Assembly: GCA_029433475.1 (NCBI GenBank)
Contig: JAQTIE010000010.1
Location: 62,174 to 126,173, forward strand
DNA from: Neisseriaceae bacterium ESL0693
GTDB taxonomy: Bacteria; Pseudomonadota; Gammaproteobacteria; Burkholderiales; Neisseriaceae
DNA: 64,000 nt
Reading direction: 5' to 3'
Shown: positions 28,889-38,691 of the stretch, in pieces
Layout: each line of letters starts with the position of its first letter
Numbering within the stretch: the stretch's first letter is position 1
Made by a program: the position numbers and the translations under genes
The notes under the pieces: model-generated
What the model was told of the DNA's origin: nothing
The model's input: the letters and a program-made list of their open reading frames with translations, nothing else
The model's database searches: none

Positions 28889-29199
28889 TTGTTTACCTGT
28901 CTTTATTTATTACCATAAAAGGTATTTTATATAATATCTTTTTTAATATCAAATTAAATGTTATAAAAATACTAGCCATAGCGATTATCGCCACAACAGG
29001 TACAATGAGGAAGTATCACTTTGGGAATGCTCTTTAACAGGATATAAATTATCTCGCTACTTTTTAAAATATAAAAATCCCGTAATAGATGGTGAATCTA
29101 ATACGGGCATAAAAAACCACGCCGAAGCGTGTTATAGCGTGTTATGTTGATCGTAGTCATTTTGACAATAGATGAGAGTGAGTCGAATTGACTTACCTT
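28889..29199. other. Intergenic region upstream of the antitoxin
   Basis: 311 bp of AT-rich sequence containing the toxin-antitoxin promoter region and the terminator of the DUF4236 gene. Nothing else is recognised. Confidence 0.5.
29111..29131 (-). terminator. Terminator after the DUF4236 gene
   Basis: CACGC/GCGTG stem with loop CGAA (29118-29131), followed by TTTTTT on the minus strand. It is closely similar to the terminator at 28322-28345. Confidence 0.7.
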
Positions 29200-29775
29200 T
29201 TAAAATAAATTATCTAGCGTTTCTTCCTGTTTTCTATCATCAAGATGCCCCGCTTCTTTTCCTAGATCTTGTTTATAATCAGATTGACTTGTAGGTTGCT
29301 GTTCTAAGTAAGAGTTATCTTTTGGGCTATTTTTCTTTGCTTTTGATGGGTCTTCTTTCAGAAACAAAGCCAATACAATAAACCCAATAGCTGTAATTAT
29401 AAACCACTTTATTATCATCCATATAAAATGGAAACATCCCTTTCTTGCCGGAATTTCAATATTTGGATATCCCATTAATTCAGTTTTTAACTGAATATAA
29501 TCAGAATCAGTTATTTGACCAAGTCGATACATCCTTTCCAATTTTTCTAATTGGTTTATTTTGCTTCCCCTAGCCATTACCCTTTCCTTTTTATTGAAAG
29601 ATTTACAATAAGATAAACCAGTACCCGGAATGCCTAAATTAGCTGATGTTCCTTTTTTGCCAATATTAATACTTGCTCCACGTCTACCTATTGTTGCACT
29701 TGTAATTCCCTGCTTGCCAATGTTTATACGAACGCCAGGCAAAACCTTAATTGATTTCCGAAAGCGCCAACCCAT
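29200..29775 (-). CDS. DUF4236 domain membrane protein
   Basis: A 191-residue protein. Residues 1-55 are a DUF4236 domain: MGWRFRKSIKVLPGVRINIGKQG and the repeated Gly-Arg/Lys-Gly turns ending GIPGTGLSY. Residues about 70-105 (KINQLEKLERMYRLGQITDSDYIQLKTEL) look like a short SHOCT-type oligomerisation helix pair. A membrane helix follows (HFIWMIIKWFIITAIGFIVLALFL, about 115-138) and then a hydrophilic tail. DUF4236 proteins occur near toxins and mobile DNA, but the function is unknown. Confidence 0.8.
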   Translation of the reverse strand: MGWRFRKSIKVLPGVRINIGKQGITSATIGRRGASINIGKKGTSANLGIPGTGLSYCKSFNKKERVMARGSKINQLEKLERMYRLGQITDSDYIQLKTELMGYPNIEIPARKGCFHFIWMIIKWFIITAIGFIVLALFLKEDPSKAKKNSPKDNSYLEQQPTSQSDYKQDLGKEAGHLDDRKQEETLDNLF

Positions 29776-29830
29776 GATAATCCTTATTTAAGGAAAAATA
29801 TTTTTTACATCAAAGTATTGTGAATATTAT

Positions 29831-30193
29831 TCACAACAGAATTCTTTTGGCACAAAATGTTGTATAGCTATTTCCATTAAAAACAATTACACCGCTTGAC
29901 GAATGACCACTTGAAATCGTATAGCCATAATTCCCATTTGACATATCTATTGCTTTAATTTTTCCACCAGTCTCTCTGTTTGCACTTATGCCAATATCAA
30001 CAATATTTTTGCTATTCATAAACACCAGTTTTGGCTTTTTAATAATTCCAAAATGATATAGGTAGTTTGTTCCTTCATCTGTAACTAATAATTTTCTGCC
30101 ATTTGCAATATCGCAGGAAAACACAACATGCCTGCTAAAGTAATAGCAGAAAATGTTAAAAACAAAAGGTAAATAAGCCTCTTTATAACGCAC
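29831..30193 (-). pseudogene. Probable broken gene for a small secreted protein
   Basis: The open frame encodes 120 residues. The part from VFSCDIANGRKLLVTDEG to the end looks like a real mature domain of about 98 residues, but the first 25 residues make a poor signal. In the adjacent frame the same DNA (30128-30180) reads KRLIYLLFLTFSAITLAGM, an excellent signal peptide, preceded by ATA where an ATG would be expected. The simplest reading is a secreted-protein gene that has lost its start codon and gained a frameshift near residue 20. The family is not recognised. The start of the displayed frame may be an accidental rescue. Confidence 0.5.
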
Positions 30194-30223
30194 TCGACAT
30201 GAGTTGATCAGACATAGTGTTAT

Positions 30224-30352
30224 TTAAAGTTTGGCTATATCAGCGATTGTTCCTTCAATCGTATTAGCAGATGATTGTACATTAATCTTCTGTAGGTTAA
30301 CACTAACTTGTTTACGATTATCATTTTTTACAACACTGGTACCTGTTTGCAT
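30224..30352 (-). CDS. Possible 42-residue small protein
   Basis: An ATG-initiated frame of 42 codons, hydrophilic with no Cys (opening MQTGTSVVKNDNRKQVSV, ending IADIAKL). GGAGG lies 14 bp upstream, rather far. The composition is protein-like for such AT-rich DNA. It could be a genuine small gene ahead of the broken secreted-protein gene or the tail of a lost larger gene. Confidence 0.3.
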   Translation of the reverse strand: MQTGTSVVKNDNRKQVSVNLQKINVQSSANTIEGTIADIAKL

Positions 30353-30704
30353 CTGTTGATTTTAAGCCTCCATGTTTTTCGCTCACTGCCCATTATAGAC
30401 TACCGCCATATTTATAAATTTACGATTTATTGGTAATACTGTCATGCAAAGGAAAATCTTTTCCACAGAAATATCGATGAATAAAATCGCCCAACTGATA
30501 ATCAGACTCATCCATAAAAATGAATGATGCTAATCAAAAGTGAAAAACCAGACTGAACCGTTTAAACATTAGATTTGAAAATATATTATTCAGTATTTCC
30601 AAAATACCTGAACACAGAACTATTGATATATTTTCCATACCAAAATAATCATGATGACAAATAAATCATCTTTATTCATCACCATGATCATCCTTAACAT
30701 AAAA
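30353..30704. other. Non-coding region
   Basis: About 350 bp of AT-rich DNA with no recognisable feature. It ends at the recN terminator palindrome. Confidence 0.5.
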
Positions 30705-30730
30705 CGGCCTGAACAATATTGTTCAGGCCG
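30705..30730 (-). terminator. Perfect 26-bp palindrome after recN
   Basis: CGGCCTGAACAAT is followed directly by its reverse complement. On the minus strand it is followed by TTTTATG, 43 bp after the recN stop, so it can act as a terminator. It carries the GCCTGAA motif in both orientations. Confidence 0.7.
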
Positions 30731-30772
30731 CCTATCGCATTATGTATCCATTTATTATGACATAATTATGAT

Positions 30773-32428
30773 TTATACCAGTGCCAACATTTCCGAAGCG
30801 TGCTGCCGTGTTGTTTCAGTGATCAGCTCACCGCCCAGCATGCGGGCGATTTCATCAATCCGGCTGTTATCCTGTAAGACTTTAATCTGACTGACCGTCT
30901 GGCCTTTTTGGCTTTTTTTACTGACCTGCCAGTGTTGCTGACCACAGGCAGCTACCTGAGGCAGATGCGTTACGGCCAGTACCTGCCGCTGTTGTCCCAG
31001 CTGACGCAGAGCATGACCCACCACATCGGCCACAGCACCGCCAATACCGGCATCTACTTCATCAAAAATCAAGGTCGGTACACTGTTATATTGGCTGGTG
31101 ACCATCTGCAAAGCCAGACTGATGCGCGCCAATTCACCGCCAGAAACCACTTTGTTCATCGCACGCAAAGGCGAGCCCTGATTGGTGGCTACCTGAAACT
31201 GTATTTGCTCCAGACCATGCAGCGAAGGCGAGGCGCTCAGTAGTTCAATATGAAACTGTGCCCCTTTCATGGCCAGATTTTGCATATGTTCACGCGTCTG
31301 GGTTGCCAGTTTTTTGGCTGCCTTGTGACGTTTAACCGATAAATCCTGTGCCAGTTGCATATAGTCTTGTTCACGTTCGGCTACCTGAAGACTTAAAGCT
31401 TCCAGATCAACCGTGGCAACCAATGCATTCAAGGCATCTTCTATTTCTTGTTTTCTTTGCGGCAATTGTACCGGCTCAATCCGGTATTTACGCGCCATGC
31501 TCATCAATTCCTGCATGCGCGCTTCCTGCTGTGCCAGCAGATTCTCATCGGTATCTACCCGTGCTGTGGCGGCACGCAGACAAGAACCAAGCTCACTGAT
31601 TTCCGCTTCCACTGAATCCAGTAAAGCAATCCCATCCGCAAAGGCCGGCGCGGCATTCACTAATTGCGCCAATTGCTGGCGACAATGATACAACCGGCTT
31701 TGTACGCCATCATCGCCATCGAGTATCTGCCCCACACGCTCAGCGGCTTGCAAAATATCGGCAGCATGAGCCAATTGGTCATGGCTCTGGCTCAATTCAT
31801 CCCATTCATGTTCGCCCGGATTCAAGGCCGTCAATTCATCCAGCTGCCATTGTAAGCGCTCCCCTTCAATGGTCACGGTTTCGGCTTGGGTTTCAGCCTG
31901 CTGCAAAGCCCGTTTTGCCTCCTGCCAGTGCTGATAGGCGTGCTGTACTTGTATTGCCTCGCTGGTAACACCGGCAAAGGCATCCAGTAATTGCCGCTGT
32001 GCGGCTTCATTATTCAATGAATGATGCGCATTCTGGCCATGAATATCCAAAAGCAACTCACCAATCTGGCGTAATTGCGTTAACGTTACTGCCTGATTAT
32101 TGATAAAGCTGCGACTGCGGCCTTTAATATCAATAATGCGGCGGATACTCAATTGCTGCTCATCTGCCATCATCAGACCTTGTTCACACAACATGGCATG
32201 GGCAGCCGGCACATCAGCCACATCAAATAATGCCGACAATTGCGCTTCTTTGGCACCATGACGAATCTGGCCATAATCTGCTTTATCGCCCAGCAATAAC
32301 CCCAATGCATCCAGCGTAATCGACTTTCCTGCGCCGGTTTCACCGGTTAATACGGTAAAACCATTCTGAAAGCTCAGATTCAATTCATCCACAATCACAA
32401 AATCACGCAATGACAAAGCCAGCAGCAT
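30773..32428 (-). CDS. recN: DNA repair protein RecN
   Basis: An SMC-like ATPase that helps process double-strand breaks. About 551 residues: the Walker A GETGAGKS is at 29-36, a coiled-coil middle (about 150-370) follows, then the signature VSGGELARISLALQM and Walker B PTLIFDEVDAGIGG. The ATG at 32428 is preceded by GGAGAGG at 6-7 bp, so I use it; the TTG at 32443 lacks such support. In Neisseria, recN is also needed for transformation and repair. The terminator palindrome at 30705 follows. Confidence 0.96.
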   Translation of the reverse strand: MLLALSLRDFVIVDELNLSFQNGFTVLTGETGAGKSITLDALGLLLGDKADYGQIRHGAKEAQLSALFDVADVPAAHAMLCEQGLMMADEQQLSIRRIIDIKGRSRSFINNQAVTLTQLRQIGELLLDIHGQNAHHSLNNEAAQRQLLDAFAGVTSEAIQVQHAYQHWQEAKRALQQAETQAETVTIEGERLQWQLDELTALNPGEHEWDELSQSHDQLAHAADILQAAERVGQILDGDDGVQSRLYHCRQQLAQLVNAAPAFADGIALLDSVEAEISELGSCLRAATARVDTDENLLAQQEARMQELMSMARKYRIEPVQLPQRKQEIEDALNALVATVDLEALSLQVAEREQDYMQLAQDLSVKRHKAAKKLATQTREHMQNLAMKGAQFHIELLSASPSLHGLEQIQFQVATNQGSPLRAMNKVVSGGELARISLALQMVTSQYNSVPTLIFDEVDAGIGGAVADVVGHALRQLGQQRQVLAVTHLPQVAACGQQHWQVSKKSQKGQTVSQIKVLQDNSRIDEIARMLGGELITETTRQHASEMLALV

Positions 32429-32826
32429 GCGATACCTCTCCAATATAAAATCAGATTTATTTAAGATTATTCTAATCCATTATGGCCGGAATGCCAATCA
32501 ATAATTAGAAAAAACTAACTTTTTACTTTATAATTTCGATTTTATTAATTAAAGTACCACAATGTGTCATATCCATGAATAACTTTTATATTGATACCAA
32601 TCATCTGTACTGAGCCGATTATGGCAGCAAAACCTAGAGTTGCTGCCACTCTCAAGCAATAAATATTTATTTTCATTAGAATAAAACAAAAATAAAATAA
32701 GATTGAATGGGTGTATCTTTAGGTTTTATTAAAAATAATCAGCCACATAAATATCAGTCTATGATTATGATCTGATGTTTAAAACATACCAATCCAATTA
32801 AATACTTTTTTCAACCAGTATCGGGA
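32429..32826. other. Intergenic region between recN and nadK
   Basis: About 400 bp of AT-rich sequence with no gene or clear terminator. It must contain the recN promoter; I could not pick a convincing -35/-10 pair or a LexA box. Confidence 0.5.
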
Positions 32827-33717
32827 TTAAACCAATTGTTCACCCCAGTGTAATTTCTGACGTAAGGTTTTATAATACTGGTAATCCACCGGATGCAATA
32901 AGCGTAAAGTATTACGATAACGGTATACAAATACTCTGTCCATGTTTTGCAGATCAACAAACGATTGACCATCAAAATGCGCCCGGGCATCACAACCTTT
33001 AGTGATCAATACCTCAATTTCACTGGTATCGCTGACCGCAATGGGTCGGTTGGTCATGGATTGCGGACAAATGGGCACCAGACTCAATGCCCGTAATGTT
33101 GGCTGAAGAATCGGACCGCCTGCCGCCAGCGCATAAGCGGTTGAACCGGTGGGCGTAGACACGATCAGCCCGTCAGAACGCTGGGTATACACAAATTTCT
33201 GATTGATAAATACCTCAAATTCAATCATCTGACCAAAACAGCCGCGCCCGATCACCACATCATTGAGTGCCAATGCATGTTTGATCTCCTGCCCCTGGCG
33301 CTGAATGGATATTTCCAGCAAAATCCGCTCTTCCGGCTGATATTTACCCGTCAGCATCCCCTTAAGGTCTGTGACCATGGATTCACGCGGTACCTGCGTC
33401 AGAAAGCCCAGATGTCCCTGATGAACCCCGATCAGAGGCACCCGGTAAGGCGCCAGTTTACGCGCTACCGACAACATGGTACCGTCTCCGCCCAGCACAA
33501 TAACCAGATCACAGTGGCGCCCCATCTCATCTTTACTGATCACCTGACACAATTGCTGATGCAATGAATCCAGCTGCCCGTCTTCTTTTGCCATCACATC
33601 CACATAAACCGTCAGTTGCTCTGCCACCAGAAAATCAATCAGTTCATTCAGTGCTTCCTGAATATGCGGTGTTTGCGGACGAGTCACAATACCAATATGA
33701 TTAAACTGACTATTCAT
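32827..33717 (-). CDS. nadK: NAD kinase
   Basis: Phosphorylates NAD to NADP. The 296-residue protein has the GGDGT motif at 76-80 (VLGGDGTMLSVARKL) and the second nucleotide-binding signature STPTGSTAYALAAGGPI. Length and layout are standard. It is divergent from miaA across about 170 bp. Confidence 0.96.
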   Translation of the reverse strand: MNSQFNHIGIVTRPQTPHIQEALNELIDFLVAEQLTVYVDVMAKEDGQLDSLHQQLCQVISKDEMGRHCDLVIVLGGDGTMLSVARKLAPYRVPLIGVHQGHLGFLTQVPRESMVTDLKGMLTGKYQPEERILLEISIQRQGQEIKHALALNDVVIGRGCFGQMIEFEVFINQKFVYTQRSDGLIVSTPTGSTAYALAAGGPILQPTLRALSLVPICPQSMTNRPIAVSDTSEIEVLITKGCDARAHFDGQSFVDLQNMDRVFVYRYRNTLRLLHPVDYQYYKTLRQKLHWGEQLV

Positions 33718-33886
33718 ACCACCACTTTCTCAAATACCTATCTGCCAAGGAAGATTGTCCATAAAAGATGATCATCTTAACACCATATTCACCCTGATAT
33801 CTGCTGACCTCAGCCAGCCGGTCGTTTAAGTCTCTCGCCCGTGATCACATAAAACGTTACAATATTATTTTCATTTCTGTACCACC

Positions 33887-34840
33887 ATGACTGAGACCCG
33901 ATTCAAAGCATTGGCACTTCTTGGCCCCACCGCATCAGGTAAAACCGGACTGGCGCTGGCACTGGCCAGATATTTACCGATTGAAATCATCAGTCTGGAT
34001 TCAGCACTGGTCTACCGCGACATGAATATCGGTACGGCCAAACCCACAGCCGCAGAACAAGCCGAGGTACCGCATCATCTGATCGACATTATATCGCCAC
34101 TGATGAATTATAGTGCCGCCCAGTTTGTTACCGATTGCGTAGAAAAAGTGCAAGACATTCACCAGCGCGGCCGTTTACCGATAATTGTCGGTGGTACCAT
34201 GATGTATTACCATGCCTTAACTCAGGGACTCAATAGCCTGCCCGCAGCCGATGAAGCCACGCGTGCCCGTCTGAATGAACAAAAACAACGCCATGGCCTG
34301 ACTTATTTATATCAGCAATTACAACAGATCGATCCGGTAACTGCTAACCGTCTGGCGGCGGGCGACAGCCAGCGCATCGAGCGCGCACTGGAAGTATTTT
34401 ATCTGACCGGCCAGACATTAAGCGAACATTTTGCCAGACAGCAGGCATTTACACCGCCGTTAAACCTGTACAGCATCACTTTAATGCCCACTGACCGTAG
34501 CCGGTTACACCATAATATCCGGCAACGGTTCCATCAGATGTTGCAACAAGGTTTTATCGAGGAAGTACAGCAATTACGCCAGCACTATCCGACACTCCAT
34601 CCCGATTTACCCTCCATGCGTTGTGTGGGTTATCGTCAGGCATGGGACTTTCTGGAAGGGAAAACCGATCAGCCAACATTTATCGAACACAGCCTGATTG
34701 CCACCCGTCAGCTGGCCAAACGTCAGTGTACCTGGCTGAGAAAACTCTCCACCGACACCTTACTTGACCCGACAACCGATACCCACGCAGTAACTACCTT
34801 GCACACCTTGGCACAACGTTTTTTCAGTCAGCCGGATTGA
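33887..34840 (+). CDS. miaA: tRNA dimethylallyltransferase
   Basis: Adds an isopentenyl group to A37 of tRNAs reading UNN codons. The 317-residue protein has the P-loop GPTASGKT at 13-20, the DSALVYRDMNIGTAKP substrate motif and IIVGGTMMYYHALTQGL, with SMRCVGYRQAWDFLEG in the C-terminal half. It is not next to mutL or hfq as in many bacteria. Confidence 0.96.
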   Translation: MTETRFKALALLGPTASGKTGLALALARYLPIEIISLDSALVYRDMNIGTAKPTAAEQAEVPHHLIDIISPLMNYSAAQFVTDCVEKVQDIHQRGRLPIIVGGTMMYYHALTQGLNSLPAADEATRARLNEQKQRHGLTYLYQQLQQIDPVTANRLAAGDSQRIERALEVFYLTGQTLSEHFARQQAFTPPLNLYSITLMPTDRSRLHHNIRQRFHQMLQQGFIEEVQQLRQHYPTLHPDLPSMRCVGYRQAWDFLEGKTDQPTFIEHSLIATRQLAKRQCTWLRKLSTDTLLDPTTDTHAVTTLHTLAQRFFSQPD

Positions 34841-35077
34841 AGTATGACTGAGGTGGTTGATTCAATACTTTTCCTGTGAATTGAATTGATATCGTAAAAC
34901 CTCCCTGCTGATGGCTTTATCAAACATAAGCATCGGAATGTTATATTCATGCATCGTTGATCAGTGGTAAAAATAGCAGTTACACTTTTCTAATCAGTGG
35001 ACAAAACCAACTCATGGCTGTAATGTGTTGCCGTATCAAGCTATTTTGAATCATATCCATCTGAAAAGCCGTTCGCC

Positions 35078-35716
35078 ATGAAAAAACTGTTTTTGTGTTC
35101 TTATTTTGCCGGTACACAGCATCAATTCAAAACGTTTATTGACCAGCAGGCCATCAATACCAAAACCGTCTTGTTTATTTCAACAGCCGCTAATGTCGAA
35201 AGTTATACCGGCTATGTTGATGAAGGCAGACAAACACTGGCAGATATGGGTTTTTTGGTAGATGAATTGGATATTGCCCGTCAAACAACCGAACAGGTCA
35301 TCCAGAAAATCACTGAAGCACAGATACTCATGATCACAGGTGGCAATACTTTTTATCTTTTACAGCAACTCAAGAAAAAAAACTTACTGCCGCTGATCAG
35401 TCATAAAATCAATCAGGGCATGCTTTACATCGGCGAATCGGCTGGTGCCATCATTCTGACCCAAAATATTGAATACAGTCATATTATGGACAATCCCCGG
35501 CTAGCACCTGAATTCAGGGATTATCAAGGCCTGAATATGATTGATTTTTATCCATTACCGCACTACATCGAACCCCCCTTTACTGAGACAGTACAAACCA
35601 CTTTTGCGCTTTATCACGATAAACTCAGATTAGTACCCATAAACAATCATGAAGCCATTATAGTTACAGATACCACCCACAGTACGGCAGCGGCAACAGC
35701 CTTTAGCATACTATAA
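35078..35716 (+). CDS. S51-family peptidase (peptidase E-like)
   Basis: A 212-residue serine peptidase-like protein. The nucleophile elbow GESAGAI places Ser121, and the class-I glutamine-amidotransferase-like fold is supported by ILMITGGNTFYLLQQL and DFYPLPHYIEP. Peptidase E cleaves Asp-X dipeptides; others in S51 are cyanophycinases. This sequence resembles the short uncharacterised branch. No signal peptide is visible. A hairpin follows. Confidence 0.82.
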   Translation: MKKLFLCSYFAGTQHQFKTFIDQQAINTKTVLFISTAANVESYTGYVDEGRQTLADMGFLVDELDIARQTTEQVIQKITEAQILMITGGNTFYLLQQLKKKNLLPLISHKINQGMLYIGESAGAIILTQNIEYSHIMDNPRLAPEFRDYQGLNMIDFYPLPHYIEPPFTETVQTTFALYHDKLRLVPINNHEAIIVTDTTHSTAAATAFSIL

Positions 35717-36131
35717 TGATTTTTTACCCTGCCCGGCACTGGCCGGTTTAAACTCTTTTTTAAAGCAGCAAAACACAATCATTCACAGATAACTGAACCT
35801 GTAAATCAGTCACGCCATAACCACTGCCAGACATCTGATCTTTTCATTTGTCTCATTGATATTATCTTAATATCATTCATGGCCGGATCAATTTTATCCT
35901 TGCTATTTTCATGTCAGAAAACAGCCATTTTTATGCCCTGATTTAAATTAACGCAAACAAGAAGCATTTTTTGCTATTGAAAATAATTGTATTAAAATGT
36001 AGTCTACTGCTGTCTTTCATTGATCTTTGTACTTTTAACTACTCAATTACATTATTTTCTGTATGGAAAATTTGCCTTATCAAGGTGAATTCACAGCCGT
36101 TTTAACCTCATTAAAAACCAGGAGAATAACT
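35717..36131. other. Upstream region of the CoA-transferase gene
   Basis: About 415 bp. It contains a short CCGGC-ACTG-GCCGG hairpin (35733-35746) that may terminate the S51 peptidase gene. The remainder is AT-rich and probably holds the promoter of the next gene. Confidence 0.5.
35733..35765 (+). terminator. Weak terminator after the S51 peptidase gene
   Basis: 5-bp GC stem CCGGC/GCCGG with loop ACTG, then TTTAAACTCTTTTTT. The stem is short. Confidence 0.4.
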
Positions 36132-37649
36132 ATGCCCGTTCAGGATCGTATTTCTTACGCCCCATTACGTGACCGCCTTATGTCTGCACCCCAAGCAGCA
36201 CAGCTTATTAAAGCGGGCGCCACTGTGGGCATGAGCGGCTTTACCGGTGCCGGATATCCCAAAGTATTGCCTCAGGCCATTGCCGATGTGGCTCGCGCCG
36301 AACATGCCGCCGGCCACGACTACAAAATCAATGTCTGGACCGGTGCCTCTACTGCCCCTGAATGTGATGGCGTTCTGGCAGAAGCCCGCGCCATTAATCA
36401 GCGCCTGCCCTTTAATACTGATCGCATCATGCGTCAGGAAATCAATAACGGTGATGTCAACTTTATTGATATTCATTTGTCACAGGTGGCTCAGACGGCC
36501 GCCTTTGGTTTTTTAGGACACATGGACGTTGCCATTATTGAAATTGTCGGCATTACGGCCGATGGCTTACTGATTCCATCAACCGCCATCGGCAATAATC
36601 AGACCTGGCTGGATCTGGCTGATAAAGTCATTCTGGAAATCAACACCGCCATGCCCATGCAAATGGAAGGCATGCATGATATTGATCTTAACGCCGCCAT
36701 TCCGCCCCATCGCACTCCGATTGCTATGACTCGTGCCGATGACCGCATTGGCCAGCCTTACATGAAGGTTGACCCAAATAAAATCGTGGCCATTGTAGAA
36801 ACCCATGCTGCTGACCGTGATAATGTATTCAGCGAACCGGACGACAATTCCAAAAAAATTGCCGCCTATATTGTCGATTTTCTTTCGCATGAAATCAAAA
36901 TGGGGCGTCTGCCCAAAGAAATGCTGCCGATTCAGTCTGGTGTGGGCAATGTAGCCAATGCGGTACTGGCCGGCTTACTGGATAGCCCCTTTGAGCAACT
37001 GTATGGCTATACCGAAGTTTTACAGGATGGCATGCTCGATCTGGTGCGCGCCGGTAAAATGACCACCGCTTCTGCTACTGCCATTTCCCTCTCAGCCAAA
37101 GCCTTTCAGGACTTTATCGACAACATCGGCTTTTATCGTGAACATATTGTGTTGCGTCCGCAGGAAATCTCCAATCATCCCGAACTGGTGCGCCGTTTAG
37201 GCATTATTGCCATGAATTCCATGATTGAAGCCGATATCTACGGCAACATCAACTCTACCCATGTGATGGGCACCAGCATGATGAACGGCATCGGTGGTTC
37301 GGGCGATTTTGCCCGTAATGGTTATCTTACCTTCTTTGTCACGCCTTCTGTGGCCAAAAATGGCAGTATTTCCTGCATCGTGCCGATGGTATCGCATGTA
37401 GATCACACCGAGCATGACACCCAGATCATTGTTACCGAGCAAGGACTGGCTGACCTGCGTGGTCTGGCGCCGCGTCAGCGCGCCAAAGTCATCATTGAGA
37501 AATGCGCCCATCCGGATTATCGTGATCTGTTACAGGATTATTATGATCGTGCCCTTAAAGGTACCCATGGTATTCATACCCCGCACATTCTGCCAGAAGC
37601 TTTAAGCTGGCATCAGCGCTATCTTGATACCGGCAGCATGAAAAAATAA
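36132..37649 (+). CDS. Succinyl-CoA:acetate CoA-transferase (AarC-like)
   Basis: The protein transfers CoA between succinyl-CoA and acetate, letting cells run the TCA cycle without succinyl-CoA synthetase while detoxifying or activating acetate. Starting at the ATG at 36132, preceded by AGGAG, it has 505 residues, the length of Acetobacter AarC. It shares with AarC the blocks SGFTGAGYPK, LPIQSGVGNVANAVL, YGYTEVLQDGML with the catalytic Glu295, EADIYGNINSTHVMG, NGIGGSGDFARN and HTPHILPEALSWHQRY. The frame is open upstream to 36063, but that extension lacks homology. A clean terminator follows. Acetyl-CoA hydrolase activity is the main alternative. Confidence 0.88.
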   Translation: MPVQDRISYAPLRDRLMSAPQAAQLIKAGATVGMSGFTGAGYPKVLPQAIADVARAEHAAGHDYKINVWTGASTAPECDGVLAEARAINQRLPFNTDRIMRQEINNGDVNFIDIHLSQVAQTAAFGFLGHMDVAIIEIVGITADGLLIPSTAIGNNQTWLDLADKVILEINTAMPMQMEGMHDIDLNAAIPPHRTPIAMTRADDRIGQPYMKVDPNKIVAIVETHAADRDNVFSEPDDNSKKIAAYIVDFLSHEIKMGRLPKEMLPIQSGVGNVANAVLAGLLDSPFEQLYGYTEVLQDGMLDLVRAGKMTTASATAISLSAKAFQDFIDNIGFYREHIVLRPQEISNHPELVRRLGIIAMNSMIEADIYGNINSTHVMGTSMMNGIGGSGDFARNGYLTFFVTPSVAKNGSISCIVPMVSHVDHTEHDTQIIVTEQGLADLRGLAPRQRAKVIIEKCAHPDYRDLLQDYYDRALKGTHGIHTPHILPEALSWHQRYLDTGSMKK

Positions 37650-37666
37650 ACTGCCGGCTTCATTTC

Positions 37667-37697
37667 CAGCCCTGCCTGCCAGGGCTGTTTTATTTTT
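37667..37697 (+). terminator. Rho-independent terminator after the CoA-transferase gene
   Basis: 8-bp stem CAGCCCTG/CAGGGCTG with a 5-nt loop, followed by TTTTATTTTT, 18 bp after the stop codon. Confidence 0.9.
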
Positions 37698-37859
37698 CGT
37701 TCAGACCATTCGCAAGATCAATGATCACCTTATTGCTGTCCGAAAACCCGGGTCAATAACTTTCATTTCAACCCGATTTTTTGTACCATATTTTTAATCA
37801 TCAGGTGCCACTGGGCAGCACAGACCACAAAACATATTTAAATCATAAGGATCGTTATT

Positions 37860-38624
37860 ATGAATGAAGTGATTAAATCCATTTTGCAACACCGCACCCA
37901 CCGGAAATATAAAAAAGACGTCGCCATACCCGAACACGAAATACAAATGATACTGGATGCGGCGCGACAGGCACCTTCCTGGATCAATGGCCAACATTAC
38001 AGCATTATCCGCATTACTGATCCCCAACTGCGCCAGAAAATTGCCGATCATCAGCCATTAAACCCGCAGGTGGGAGAATGCAGCGAATTCTGGGTTTTTA
38101 TCGCCGATGCGCGTCGTTGCTATCTCGATAGTCAGGCTTATCACGGCAGTTTTGCTGCCGTCGGTACACCGGATACCTTATTCACCCTTAGCGTAGATGC
38201 AGCTTTGGCAGCACAAAATGCCACCGTAGCGGCTGAAAGTCTGGGTTATGGTACTTGTGATATCGGCGCCATGCGTATGATTGCTGCCGAACTGGTCGAC
38301 TGGCTCAAACTACCCAAATACACCTTTCCTCTCTTTGGCCTGTGTATCGGCGTACCCGCCACCGAAGCGAAAATCAAACCGCGGCTGCCCCAACACTCAG
38401 TCGTCTTTAATAACCAGTATGGCAGCGATGACCAGCTGGCCAAAGATCTGGCCGATTATGAACAAACCATGCTGGACTTTGCCGAAGCACGCGAAACCGT
38501 GCCCTACCGGCAGAAAATGGCACAGTATTACAGCCACAGCTTTGCCCCGCAAAATAACGCCCTGCTCAGAAAACAAGGCTTTCTGACCCATCCGGACGGC
38601 CTGGCCGAAGACCAGACAGATTAA
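37860..38624 (+). CDS. NADPH-dependent nitroreductase (NfsA-like)
   Basis: A 254-residue FMN oxidoreductase of the nitroreductase superfamily. HRTHRKYKKD near the N-terminus supplies the FMN phosphate-binding Arg/His, AARQAPSWINGQ follows, and ESLGYGTCDIGAMR with LFGLCIGVP are NfsA/FRP-type motifs. Such enzymes reduce nitro compounds and quinones. AAGGA lies 8 bp before the ATG. Confidence 0.85.
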   Translation: MNEVIKSILQHRTHRKYKKDVAIPEHEIQMILDAARQAPSWINGQHYSIIRITDPQLRQKIADHQPLNPQVGECSEFWVFIADARRCYLDSQAYHGSFAAVGTPDTLFTLSVDAALAAQNATVAAESLGYGTCDIGAMRMIAAELVDWLKLPKYTFPLFGLCIGVPATEAKIKPRLPQHSVVFNNQYGSDDQLAKDLADYEQTMLDFAEARETVPYRQKMAQYYSHSFAPQNNALLRKQGFLTHPDGLAEDQTD

Positions 38625-38691
38625 ATCGGCTAAATCCGTGTTTCTTTATGAATTTGCTTCATTGACACATGACATCAAATTCAGCCACAGC

